A stretch of 64,000 nucleotides of DNA, from contig NZ_JABEQC010000010.1 of assembly GCF_013041605.1 (NCBI RefSeq), positions 119,588 to 183,587 on the forward strand. Direction: 5' to 3'. The notes under the pieces were generated by a model. The model made no database searches. It was given only the letters and a program-made list of their open reading frames with translations, and was not told the origin of the DNA. The translations under genes and the position numbers were made by a program. Below, piece by piece: positions 16,327-24,516 of this stretch (position 1 is the first letter of the stretch; every line of letters starts with the position of its first letter). This DNA comes from Vibrio plantisponsor. GTDB lineage: Bacteria > Pseudomonadota > Gammaproteobacteria > Enterobacterales > Vibrionaceae.

Positions 16327-18462
16327 ATGAGTTATCTTGCCTTAGCGCGTAAATGGCGTCCTACCAAGTTTAAAGAAGTGGTAGGGCAGGCCCATGTATT
16401 AACAGCTTTAGAAAATGCTTTGGCTCACAATCAACTTCACCATGCGTACCTGTTCAGTGGTACTCGTGGTGTAGGTAAAACGACGATTGGACGACTTTTT
16501 GCAAAAGGGCTCAATTGCGAAACAGGTATAACATCAACGCCTTGTGGCGAGTGTGCAACCTGTAAAGAAATTGACCAAGGACGTTTTGTTGATTTACTAG
16601 AAATCGATGCGGCGTCGCGCACCAAAGTTGAAGATACTCGTGAGCTTCTCGATAACGTCCAGTATAAGCCAGCGCGTGGTCGCTTTAAGGTTTACCTGAT
16701 AGACGAAGTTCACATGCTGTCGCGCCACAGCTTCAATGCATTATTGAAAACGTTGGAAGAACCGCCTGAGTATGTGAAATTCCTGCTTGCGACCACCGAT
16801 CCTCAGAAGCTGCCGATGACGATTTTATCTCGTTGTCTTCAGTTTCATCTAAAACCGATCAGTATCGAAAATATCCAGCAACAACTTGAGCATGTTCTTA
16901 CTGAAGAAAGTGTTGCATTTGAGCACAAGGCGTTAGGTCTTATTGCTCATGCCGCTGATGGCAGTATGCGTGACGCGTTGAGCTTAACCGATCAGGCGAT
17001 TGCGCTAGGTAACAATCATGTGAGCAACGATATTGTGTCGCACATGTTAGGTACACTTGATACTGACCAAGCGCTGCACCTGTTGCAATCAATAAGCTCC
17101 AAACAACCTCAAATGGTAATGGAGTCTATTGAGACATTTGCGCAGAATGGTGTTGAATGGGATGGACTGCTTCAGCAGTTGGCGAGCCAATTGCACCGTG
17201 TTGCCATGTTTCAGGCACTACCAGCAAGCCTAGATAAATCGGCTCCAGATGCTGAGAGAATTGAATGGCTAGCGAAGTCTCTGACGCCTCAGGATGTGCA
17301 GCTTTACTATCAAATTGCGTTGAAAGGCAGAACTGACCTTGCTGCTTCGCCGACAGGGCGTATCGGTATGGAAATGATCGCTTTGAGAATGATGGCATTC
17401 AGGCCATCTCAAGTGTCGTTGACCTCAGCAATATCGACGCAAAGTGAACCTGCAACAGTAGCTCAGCCAGCCACTCAAGCACCTGTAGCTCCGAGACCTC
17501 ATGTTGCACCTTCGGCTCCTGTAGCACCAAGTGCTCCGCAACATTCTGCGGTTCCGGCTCAAACTGTGCCACAATCAGCGCCAGTTCAGAGTCAACCTGT
17601 ACAGAATCATGCCGAGCAATACAACGCTCCGCGTGATGCCCAACAGGCGCCGATGAATCCTGTTTCTCAGCCGGAGCCTTATGTTCCTGCAGAACAGCCA
17701 ACCGTTGCAGAACCGCCTCAACAGGAACGCAAACCGTCGTCGCCTTTAACTGGGTTAAGACATCAGTTGCGTTCACAGCGTGAAGGTTTGAATCAGCAAG
17801 GAAATGCTGGTCAAGGAAACACAGGTCACGGCTCAAAAAAGTCTGAAGCGGCATCTGCAAAACCTGTTTCGGTGTTAGAGCGAGTGGCACAACGTGCTCA
17901 GAACGCTTCGCCGATGTCGCCAGCGTATGAGAGTAACGAACCTGAAGAGCAAGAAGCATATCAATGGCGTCCAACTCAGCCTGTCGCTGAAGTTGAAGTA
18001 AAAAAAGAACTGACACCGACTCAGATTAAAAAGTCTCTGGAGCATGAAAAAACACCAGAGATGACCGCTAAGCTTATCGAAGAAGCTTGCTCTCAAAGTG
18101 AATGGGCGAGTTTGATTCAAAGTTTAGAAACCGCGAAACTTGTTGAGCAATTGGCACTCAACTCTGTGTATAAGAAACAGGGTAATGTTATCGAGCTGCT
18201 ATTGCGCTCCAGCCATGCTCACCTGAATACGGATAAAGCTCAAAGCGAGCTGCTACAAGCGCTCAACGCAAAATTAGGTGAAGAGTGTGTACTTTCGGTC
18301 TCTTTAGGCGAAGAAGGTGAAACACCGCTCGAACTGCGCGAAAGGCTGTACCAAGAGAAACTTTCTCATGCCATGAGCCAACTATCGACAGATCCTAATG
18401 TACAATTTATTGAGCGTCGCTTTAGCGCCGAACTCGATAAAGACAGCGTTAGACCAATTTAA
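16327..18462 (+). CDS. dnaX: DNA polymerase III tau/gamma subunits
   Basis: Clamp-loader ATPase subunit of 711 residues. Walker A is GTRGVGKTT (about residues 45-53), the zinc site is CxxCxxC-type near 79-82 (CGECATCKE), and Walker B is LIDEVHML. These lie in domains I-III up to about 370, followed by a Pro/Ala/Gln-rich linker and the tau-specific C-terminus that contacts DnaB and the polymerase. At codons 503-505 the heptamer A-AAA-AAG (17835-17841) is in the slippery frame used in E. coli. A -1 shift would read one GTC codon and then TGA, giving a gamma form of 506 residues. First gene of the dnaX-ybaB-recR group. Confidence 0.96.
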   Translation: MSYLALARKWRPTKFKEVVGQAHVLTALENALAHNQLHHAYLFSGTRGVGKTTIGRLFAKGLNCETGITSTPCGECATCKEIDQGRFVDLLEIDAASRTKVEDTRELLDNVQYKPARGRFKVYLIDEVHMLSRHSFNALLKTLEEPPEYVKFLLATTDPQKLPMTILSRCLQFHLKPISIENIQQQLEHVLTEESVAFEHKALGLIAHAADGSMRDALSLTDQAIALGNNHVSNDIVSHMLGTLDTDQALHLLQSISSKQPQMVMESIETFAQNGVEWDGLLQQLASQLHRVAMFQALPASLDKSAPDAERIEWLAKSLTPQDVQLYYQIALKGRTDLAASPTGRIGMEMIALRMMAFRPSQVSLTSAISTQSEPATVAQPATQAPVAPRPHVAPSAPVAPSAPQHSAVPAQTVPQSAPVQSQPVQNHAEQYNAPRDAQQAPMNPVSQPEPYVPAEQPTVAEPPQQERKPSSPLTGLRHQLRSQREGLNQQGNAGQGNTGHGSKKSEAASAKPVSVLERVAQRAQNASPMSPAYESNEPEEQEAYQWRPTQPVAEVEVKKELTPTQIKKSLEHEKTPEMTAKLIEEACSQSEWASLIQSLETAKLVEQLALNSVYKKQGNVIELLLRSSHAHLNTDKAQSELLQALNAKLGEECVLSVSLGEEGETPLELRERLYQEKLSHAMSQLSTDPNVQFIERRFSAELDKDSVRPI
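17835..17846 (+). promoter_or_regulatory. Programmed -1 ribosomal frameshift site in dnaX
   Basis: AAAAAAG is placed as TCA-AAA-AAG in the tau frame. After a -1 slip the next codons are GTC and TGA, so the shifted product ends at once, as in E. coli dnaX. An AGG lies about 9 bases upstream and AAGGA about 17 bases upstream as possible stimulators. I could not find a strong downstream stem-loop by eye. Confidence 0.75.
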
Positions 18463-18542
18463 CCGAAACGGTGGGGTTGAGATTTTAATCTTTTATCCCC
18501 ACTGTATGTGAAACAATCAAAGATAAAACCAGAGAGATAAAG

Positions 18543-18872
18543 ATGTTTGGTAAAGGCGGAATGGGCAACTTAATGAAGCAAGCCCAACAAATGCAAGATC
18601 GCATGCAAAAGATGCAAGAAGAAATCGCAAACATGGAAATCACCGGTGAATCTGGTGCAGGTTTGGTAAAGGTTACAATCACTGGTAGCCACAGTGTTCG
18701 CCGTGTTGACATCGATGAAAGCTTGATGGAAGACGACAAAGAAATGCTGGAAGATTTGATCGCAGCTGCGTTTAACGATGCTGCTCGTCGTATCGAAGAA
18801 GCATCAAAAGAGAAAATGGCTGCAGTTACTGGCGGTATGCAACTACCACCAGGCATGAAGATGCCTTTCTAA
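18543..18872 (+). CDS. ybaB: YbaB/EbfC family nucleoid-associated protein
   Basis: Small DNA-binding protein of 109 residues (E. coli YbaB 109). It opens with [27 protein letters not shown], a long N-terminal helix, followed by the strands [17 protein letters not shown]. Members bind DNA as homodimers and are usually encoded between dnaX and recR, as here. AGAGA lies 7 bases before the ATG. Its stop is 14 bases ahead of recR. Confidence 0.95.
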   Translation: MFGKGGMGNLMKQAQQMQDRMQKMQEEIANMEITGESGAGLVKVTITGSHSVRRVDIDESLMEDDKEMLEDLIAAAFNDAARRIEEASKEKMAAVTGGMQLPPGMKMPF

Positions 18873-18886
18873 AAAGTAGGTGATTG

Positions 18887-19489
18887 ATGCGTACCAGTCA
18901 TATGCTGGAGCATTTGATGGAGGCCTTACGTTGTCTGCCTGGGGTTGGTCCCAAGTCTGCCCAACGTATGGCCTTTCATTTGTTACAGCGCGACAGAAAA
19001 GGTGGGTTACTTCTCGCTGAAGCTCTTGGTCAGGCAATGGTGGATATTGGCCATTGCAGCCAATGCCGAACATTCACTGAAGAAGAAACTTGTCATATCT
19101 GTAACAACCCTAAACGTCAGGAAAACGGCCAACTTTGTGTGGTTGAAAGCCCAGCAGACATTGCTGCTTTAGAAGCAACAGGCCAATTTTCGGGACGTTA
19201 CTTTGTTTTGATGGGACACTTGTCCCCACTTGATGGCATAGGCCCAAGTGATATTGGATTAGATGTTCTGGATTTCCGTCTTCAAAAAGGCGGGATCAGC
19301 GAAGTTATTTTAGCAACCAACCCGACGGTAGAAGGCGAAGCGACAGCGCACTATATTGCTGAGCTATGCCGTGAACATCAAGTCTCGGCAAGTCGTATTG
19401 CCCACGGTGTACCTGTTGGTGGTGAATTAGAGTTGGTTGATGGCACTACGTTGTCCCACTCTTTATTAGGTCGCCAAAGGCTTTCCTAA
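18887..19489 (+). CDS. recR: Recombination mediator RecR
   Basis: RecR (200 residues) acts with RecF/RecO to load RecA at gapped DNA. Order: helix-hairpin-helix ([20 protein letters not shown]), four-Cys zinc finger (CSQCRTF...CHIC), Toprim domain ([24 protein letters not shown]) and a C-terminal Walker-B-like region. The ATG at 18887 gives the usual length. The TTG one codon earlier is less likely. TAGGTGA provides the ribosome site. Confidence 0.96.
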   Translation: MRTSHMLEHLMEALRCLPGVGPKSAQRMAFHLLQRDRKGGLLLAEALGQAMVDIGHCSQCRTFTEEETCHICNNPKRQENGQLCVVESPADIAALEATGQFSGRYFVLMGHLSPLDGIGPSDIGLDVLDFRLQKGGISEVILATNPTVEGEATAHYIAELCREHQVSASRIAHGVPVGGELELVDGTTLSHSLLGRQRLS

Positions 19490-19508
19490 AATTCGCTTTA
19501 ACATCCAG

Positions 19509-19538
19509 AGCCGCTGCTTGTCACAGCGGCTTTTGTTT
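19509..19538 (+). terminator. dnaX-ybaB-recR terminator
   Basis: AGCCGCTG and CAGCGGCT pair around a seven-base loop, followed by TTTGTTT. It stands 20 bases past the recR stop, convergent with aqpZ. Confidence 0.8.
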
Positions 19539-19542
19539 ATCT

Positions 19543-20244
19543 TCAATCGATTTCTTTTATTTCGCCATCCACAATTTTATAGACAATCGCTCCGATCATT
19601 CCGCCCACAATAGGCGCTACCCAGAACAGCCACAACTGCGACATCGCCCAGTCACCGACAAATACAGCCACACCAGTGCTTCGAGCTGGGTTCACGGAAG
19701 TATTCGTTACCGGAATACTGATTAAGTGAATAAGGGTCAGACACAAGCCGATAGCAATAGGTGCAAAACCTTTCGGGGCTCTAGCGTCTGTGGCACCCAT
19801 GATGACGAACAAAAAGACGCCTGTCATAACCAACTCGCTCACCAGAGCAGCCATGAAAGAGTAACCACCGGGAGAGTGTACCCCATAACCATTGCTGGCA
19901 AATCCAGACGCGCCTATATCGAAGTCAGCTTGACCTGTAGCGATAACATACAGCACGCCGCCAGCGATAACGCCACCAATGACTTGGGCGAGAACATAAG
20001 GGAGAATGTCTTTACTTTCAAATCGACCGCCAGCCCATAAACCAAAAGTAACAGCAGGATTTAGGTGACAGCCTGAGATATGACCGATGGCATATGCCAT
20101 GGTGAGAACCGTTAAACCAAAAGCGAGTGATACGCCTAGTAAGCCAATGCCGACATCGGGAAAGCCAGCAGCTAAAACTGCGCTGCCACAACCACCGAGA
20201 ACCAACCAAAATGTACCTACTAGCTCTGCGAGATATTTCTTCAT
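19543..20244 (-). CDS. aqpZ: Aquaporin Z
   Basis: Inner-membrane water channel of 233 residues with six membrane segments and two half-helices. The NPA boxes are [11 protein letters not shown] and [11 protein letters not shown]. The Arg after the second NPA and the narrow aromatic/arginine filter suggest a water rather than glycerol channel. I take the ATG at 20244 ([15 protein letters not shown]) as start because AqpZ homology begins there. A longer frame upstream adds 20 unrelated residues. AGGAA lies 10 bases upstream. Monocistronic. Confidence 0.95.
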   Translation of the reverse strand: MKKYLAELVGTFWLVLGGCGSAVLAAGFPDVGIGLLGVSLAFGLTVLTMAYAIGHISGCHLNPAVTFGLWAGGRFESKDILPYVLAQVIGGVIAGGVLYVIATGQADFDIGASGFASNGYGVHSPGGYSFMAALVSELVMTGVFLFVIMGATDARAPKGFAPIAIGLCLTLIHLISIPVTNTSVNPARSTGVAVFVGDWAMSQLWLFWVAPIVGGMIGAIVYKIVDGEIKEID

Positions 20245-20365
20245 AGTCACATTCCTATATGTAACAAAGACACATCTGAAGCGTAGTAGAAAAACGCAAC
20301 TCACTTAGAGTTAAGGAAAATTAATCTGTTTCAAAAGTGGTACTTAGATCTAAAAATAGCCGAAA

Positions 20366-20617
20366 CTAGGTCAACTGTTCGAGTTCAGTAAGATTTTTCA
20401 GAGCTTCTTGATTAGTTGAGCCGCAGACGACAGGGCAGGGTTTGAAATCATGGCAGACATTCGGTCTCTCTGGTTTGCCAAACAACTTACACAAGTTATC
20501 GTCATTCAATTGAATGCATCGTACACCGGCAGGTTTTCCATTCGGCATACCCGGAATTGGAGAAGATATGCTAGGTGCGATACAACATGCACCACATCCA
20601 AGTCGACAATTCATCAT
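20366..20617 (-). CDS. YkgJ family cysteine-cluster protein
   Basis: An 83-residue protein with the CX2-3CC pattern CRLGCGACC at the N-terminus and further cysteines in RCIQLNDDNLC, VCHDFKPCPVVC. This is the zinc- or Fe-S-chelating UPF0153/YkgJ fold. Function is unknown. It is divergent from the YcgN-type gene at 20779, which belongs to the same superfamily, so two related cysteine-cluster proteins share one promoter region. Confidence 0.85.
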   Translation of the reverse strand: MMNCRLGCGACCIAPSISSPIPGMPNGKPAGVRCIQLNDDNLCKLFGKPERPNVCHDFKPCPVVCGSTNQEALKNLTELEQLT

Positions 20618-20778
20618 GACCTACCGCAAGTAAAAGCAAAAAGAAGGGCGCAGATGTTAACAGAAAAACCAGTAGCGGTAGACATTTTACGACGTTTTTT
20701 TCAGCATATTTGCCCTTGAATTTTATGTGGTGGGGCGGTATAACACGTCCCCCGGTTACAGACAGAAAGAATTCAGCA

Positions 20779-21219
20779 ATGACAACTCCATTTTGGGAAA
20801 GCAAAACACTAGAACAAATGACAGAAGCAGAGTGGGAGTCACTGTGCGATGGCTGCGGTAAGTGTTGTTTGCATAAGCTGATGGATGAAGACAGCGATGA
20901 GGTGTATTACACCAACGTTGCTTGTAGCTGGCTAAATAGCAATACCTGCGCTTGTAAAGACTACCCAAACCGTTTTGAATCAGGCGAAGAGTGCTTGAAA
21001 CTCACTCGCGACAAAATCGATGAGTTCCACTGGCTCCCAGATACCTGCGCATACCGCTTACTGTCTCAAAATGAACCTCTACCGCAATGGCACCCACTTA
21101 TCACTGGCTCGAAAGCCGCAATGCATGCCGCAGGTGAAAGTGTCCGCAATAAAGTCGTATATGAAATCGACGTTGTGGATTGGGAGGATCACATCTTGAA
21201 CCATCCTAACCGAAGTTAG
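20779..21219 (+). CDS. ycgN: YcgN family (UPF0260) cysteine-cluster protein
   Basis: A 146-residue protein close to E. coli YcgN in length and start ([23 protein letters not shown]). It contains [11 protein letters not shown]...CACKDY, and a later CAYRLL cysteine, as expected for a metal-binding cysteine cluster. The ATG at 20779 is chosen for this match. In E. coli ycgN lies near minC-ycgL. Here it has separated from that cluster by about 25 kb. Function is unknown. Confidence 0.88.
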   Translation: MTTPFWESKTLEQMTEAEWESLCDGCGKCCLHKLMDEDSDEVYYTNVACSWLNSNTCACKDYPNRFESGEECLKLTRDKIDEFHWLPDTCAYRLLSQNEPLPQWHPLITGSKAAMHAAGESVRNKVVYEIDVVDWEDHILNHPNRS

Positions 21220-21292
21220 TAGTATCAAGCTATATCAGTAGGTTAGATATGGCTCTCTACTCAATAAGTACCAATAATTACCCATGTCTTTA

Positions 21293-21305
21293 AAATTTGT
21301 GGACA
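21293..21305. repeat. Left copy of a direct repeat flanking the orphan membrane gene
   Basis: AAATTTGTGGACA recurs with one mismatch at 22556-22568, on the far side of the 384-residue gene. In addition TGTGGAC is repeated within this copy's neighbourhood at 21298 and 21309, one helical turn apart, as in protein-binding arm sites. The meaning is uncertain. Confidence 0.35.
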
Positions 21306-21316
21306 CAATGTGGACG

Positions 21317-22471
21317 TTATATGGCTTGTTGTCCTCTTTCATTTCGCTGCCTGTATTCTGTAATGTTAGTTAGCAGTTGAGCTATGAACTGTATTGAATC
21401 GTCTTGCTTAGTAGAGTTAGCGATTGCAGTGTGAGATGTTACCTCTAGTAACTTAATTATTTCGTTAAAATCGGTAAGCTGGCCATTTGATTCGTTGTTG
21501 TAGAGGATCGCTCTGCGCATGCTATCTAGATTAATTTTCTCATTTTTAGTGATTTTTTCGTCTAGTAGGTTTATTAAAAGTTCAATCTCAAGCCATATAT
21601 CTTCGTGGCCTAACTCTATGTTTATATGATGTTTTAATGTCTGCCTGAGAATTCCAATAACGTTCTTTGGTAGGGGGGCGACCCCCGCTGTTTTTATTAG
21701 TCGGTTAAGTTGTATAGCTTCACTCAACTTACTCATAAGTTTTTTCACAAAGCATGTAAAATCTATACCTGTGTCATAGGTATAATCAGTCTTATCACCA
21801 AAGCTAGCAAAATCCTTCAATTGATTTAGAGATGCTTCTATAACCACCAAAGTTAACTCTAAGTTATAAACATTGATGCTGCTTTGCTTGTCAAATTGGC
21901 CGTTAATGTTTCCTATCGTTGAGTTTGTTCTCATTGATAAACAAAGATCGGTGTATAACCACTCAATGTTGTCAAATATGGCAGAAAAACTTTCAATGGT
22001 TGGATTTTCAGCTAACGTTACATCTCTAATATCATTAACTATTTTTATCAGAGACTTATTAGCGAAGTTAAAAATATGTTTGTCATCGACATCTTGTTTA
22101 CTTAGGCTGATTGTTACCGAATCTAAACGGTTTTCACGAAAAATCTTTTTATATAGCAGATCGGCATTTTTGAATTTGATGAGGTTTTGATATCTAGAGT
22201 CGTTTTCAATCGATAAAGTACGCTGTTTGAAAAGGTTTATGTGATTCTCATACCTTTGTAGGTTAATCATTTCTCTTTGTTCACGTCTTTCAGATTTGTT
22301 AATGAAACTCTCGTAAACTAAGAACATTAGTGTCAGCGCAGTCGCGATATTACCGATTGATGAAATAACCACGGCTGTTTGTGGAGCATATTTGGCAGGA
22401 AAAAACACACCTATCAAAATTCCTACTAAAAGGACGACTATACATATAAATACTTGATAATGATGTTTCAT
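21317..22471 (-). CDS. Orphan membrane-anchored protein, function unknown
   Basis: A 384-residue protein with two N-terminal membrane helices (about 7-25, VFICIVVLLVGILIGVFF, and 34-53, VVISSIGNIATALTLMFLVY). A charged helix (SERREQREMINLQRYENHINLFKQR) and a long, mostly helical cytoplasmic domain without motifs I recognise follow. Codon choice and base composition are clearly more AT-rich than in the neighbours, suggesting transfer. It interrupts a run of core genes and is flanked by short direct repeats. The layout (two membrane helices plus helical effector domain, single gene, foreign composition) resembles abortive-infection or retron-type 2TM effectors, such as the putative phage abortive infection protein group. 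No reverse transcriptase or other partner is present, so this is speculation. Confidence 0.7.
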   Translation of the reverse strand: MKHHYQVFICIVVLLVGILIGVFFPAKYAPQTAVVISSIGNIATALTLMFLVYESFINKSERREQREMINLQRYENHINLFKQRTLSIENDSRYQNLIKFKNADLLYKKIFRENRLDSVTISLSKQDVDDKHIFNFANKSLIKIVNDIRDVTLAENPTIESFSAIFDNIEWLYTDLCLSMRTNSTIGNINGQFDKQSSINVYNLELTLVVIEASLNQLKDFASFGDKTDYTYDTGIDFTCFVKKLMSKLSEAIQLNRLIKTAGVAPLPKNVIGILRQTLKHHINIELGHEDIWLEIELLINLLDEKITKNEKINLDSMRRAILYNNESNGQLTDFNEIIKLLEVTSHTAIANSTKQDDSIQFIAQLLTNITEYRQRNERGQQAI

Positions 22472-22555
22472 GTTATGCGCTCTTTGTTTTGACAGTTCAG
22501 ACAGAGCAACATTTACGTTGCCAGCGAGTTCTTATTAATCACATCTTCTTGGCAA

Positions 22556-22568
22556 ATTTGTGGTCAGA
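22556..22568. repeat. Right copy of the direct repeat flanking the orphan membrane gene
   Basis: AAATTTGTGGTCA, 12 of 13 bases identical to 21293-21305 and in the same orientation, 1263 bases apart. Confidence 0.35.
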
Positions 22569-22730
22569 GTAAGAAGTACTTAGCAAATGGTATGCTCTAT
22601 ATGCATAAATTAGAATACGCTTTAATGCGCTGATATTACTACTATTAATCTAATAGACGCTGGTGAATGTGTGACAAAGAACATGGGCTTTTTCTTGCTT
22701 TCGATAGGCAAAACTAAATCTCAAATAACA

Positions 22731-22767
22731 AAAATCCCACAGTGTGCTTAAACATTGTGGGATTTTT
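22731..22767 (-). terminator. Terminator of the 118-residue hypothetical gene
   Basis: AATCCCACA and TGTGGGATT arms enclose about 14 bases, with A-rich and T-rich flanks, so both directions are possible. Confidence 0.75.
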
Positions 22768-22797
22768 TAAAGCCTGAGAAGAATTGGGAGAGTGGGG

Positions 22798-23154
22798 TTA
22801 GGCTAATAAGAGTAATAGGCTACCAACGGTTGCCGCTGCGGAAAGATATTGCCCCGCGGAGAAGAACGAATCATCTTTCTCTTTTACTTTGTCTGGATGT
22901 TCCATACCTAAAGCGCCATAGGTAAAGGCTTCCACCTTATCACTCATGGTTTTATCACCTTCAGGCATTTTGCCGTTTTGCTCAATATCTTGTAATGCGG
23001 CAAGTAACGCCTTTCCTTCGTCAGAAAGCGTTACTTTGTTTTGTTCGACTTTCAGTGGTGCTGGTGAAGCCGACTCTGTATTCGCTGAAGCTTGATTTTT
23101 TACCGGTTGAGTGGCATTCAGATTAGATACTGATCCTGCGCCTACTGGGTTCAT
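22798..23154 (-). CDS. Small hypothetical protein with C-terminal hydrophobic segment
   Basis: A 118-residue protein of unknown function. Residues 1-40 are low-complexity (Ser, Ala, Asn, Pro) and probably disordered. Then comes KVTLSDEGKALLAALQDIEQNG, a helix of the kind found in several small Vibrio proteins, and the last 20 residues (AGQYLSAAATVGSLLLLLA) are hydrophobic enough for a tail anchor. AGGAG stands 5-6 bases before the ATG and a terminator follows the stop, so this looks like a real single gene. I do not recognise a named family. Confidence 0.75.
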   Translation of the reverse strand: MNPVGAGSVSNLNATQPVKNQASANTESASPAPLKVEQNKVTLSDEGKALLAALQDIEQNGKMPEGDKTMSDKVEAFTYGALGMEHPDKVKEKDDSFFSAGQYLSAAATVGSLLLLLA

Positions 23155-23342
23155 GCTGCTCTCCTAAATCCATCCTCAATAACTATATCGACAGGCTTAT
23201 GTCAAACTTGTGTTATTTTTTGAGCATATTTTCACTGTTTCTTACAAAGCAATAAGCATGCCTGTTTTTTATACTTTTTCAGATTGAGATTTCGGAAAGG
23301 AATGTTGAGGTGCTGTTAGTGGAGAAAGTGTTGTTTGTCTTT

Positions 23343-23377
23343 GAAGTTACAGTAGTTTTTGAGGCGCCTGTAACTTC
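23343..23377. repeat. Perfect 10-base-pair hairpin downstream of rlmA
   Basis: GAAGTTACAG and CTGTAACTTC separated by 15 bases. It stands 34 bases past the rlmA stop. There is no U-run on the minus strand, so termination is uncertain. It may act as an mRNA end-stabilising stem. Confidence 0.5.
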
Positions 23378-23410
23378 AGGTTACTAGTATTATTCGACCG
23401 ATAAGGATAA

Positions 23411-24229
23411 CTAAGCTTTTCTATACACTCGAATCATAAAGTCTGCTTCGCATTGCACACTTGCTGAGTTTTTCAGTTCAGCTTTGTAAGCTTCACTTGC
23501 GCGCCATGCAAACGGAGTCATCTGAAGTAAATCAAATGCATCATCTCCGCTTAGTGTCATCAAGTAATTCACTTTCTCTTCGTGTTCTAAGGTGAAGTTT
23601 TCAATCACTTCTGGTTGCTCTTCATGCAAGCGTACGTCTTGATAAATACCTTGTTTAAACTCGTACAAATGCCTTGCTGCTGGGGTGACTGTAATAACAA
23701 CACCGCCAGATTTGATACAACGACTCAGTTCATCAGCTTTGCAAGGAGCATAGATGCGTAAAATTCCGTCGAGTGTTTCGTCGGCAAAAGGTAAGCGATG
23801 GCTTGAAGCAACCGTAAACTCACAGTTTGAGTAGCGTTTTGCTGCATATCGAATAGCGACTTTGGAAATGTCCAGCCCGAAGGTATTTGCTAGCGGGTTC
23901 TGCTGTTTTAGGCAATCCGCAATATAGGTTGTGTAGTAACCTTCACCGCAACCAATGTCTAACAGCTGGTGGTCTGTGTTTTTTAAGAAACGTTGGCACA
24001 ACTCGGCGACTTTCTCTCGCATAGGGTTGTAATGACCGCCATCGAGAAAACGACGTCTTGCTTGCATCATCTCTTTGTTGTCACCTGGATCTTTCGAACG
24101 TTTATGGTGAGCTGGCATCAAGTTGACGTAGCCTTCTTTTGCCAAATCAAACTGATGGTTGTTAGCACACGAGTAGGTGCGTTGATTAAGAGTGAGCGGA
24201 TGCTGGCAAAGCGGACACTGGTAAGCCAT
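23411..24229 (-). CDS. rlmA: 23S rRNA guanine-N1 methyltransferase RlmA
   Basis: SAM-dependent methyltransferase of 272 residues that modifies G745 (E. coli numbering) of 23S rRNA (E. coli RlmA-I 269). The N-terminal zinc site is CPLCQHPL...CANNHQFDLAKEGYVNLM. The SAM-binding motif I is LLDIGCGEGYYT (about residue 95-106), and RIYAPCKADELSR is a family hallmark. The ATG at 24229 (MAYQCPLC) is the natural start. An upstream open extension of 21 residues is not homologous. Confidence 0.93.
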   Translation of the reverse strand: MAYQCPLCQHPLTLNQRTYSCANNHQFDLAKEGYVNLMPAHHKRSKDPGDNKEMMQARRRFLDGGHYNPMREKVAELCQRFLKNTDHQLLDIGCGEGYYTTYIADCLKQQNPLANTFGLDISKVAIRYAAKRYSNCEFTVASSHRLPFADETLDGILRIYAPCKADELSRCIKSGGVVITVTPAARHLYEFKQGIYQDVRLHEEQPEVIENFTLEHEEKVNYLMTLSGDDAFDLLQMTPFAWRASEAYKAELKNSASVQCEADFMIRVYRKA

Positions 24230-24516
24230 GGTGTTCTCAAGGTAGTAAATGGAAGCGTAAGTGTAGCGGTTACTCAGCCAAATAAAAAGCAAGTTAATAG
24301 GCAGGTGTTACATGGCTTTTTGGAAGTAAAGTCTTACTTTTTCAGCCTTTGAACTACCATGCCGACAATATTTTGTTTTCTGCCAATTTGTTGACATTAG
24401 TCCTTGTATTACAAAGGCTTATATATTGAATGTTTTTTTATCTTTTTTGTGGATAGCCTATGGCAATGGGGTTAGTATCTCGCCTGTAAAAACAACTATA
24501 TTGAGAGCTGTTAATA

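Larger units (their letters stand above)
22472..22797. other. Intergenic region upstream of the orphan membrane gene
   Basis: The 326 bases carry the right copy of the direct repeat (22556-22568), AT-rich sequence that presumably holds the orphan gene's promoter, and the terminator of the next gene (22731-22767). No coding ORF is evident. Confidence 0.5.

Noticed and set aside
17399..18016. Open frame of about 205 codons on the minus strand inside dnaX
   Set aside because: It is antisense to the Pro/Ala/Gln-rich linker of dnaX, where repeated codons leave the opposite frame open by chance. Its translation is Leu/Gln/His-rich without any motif or ribosome site.
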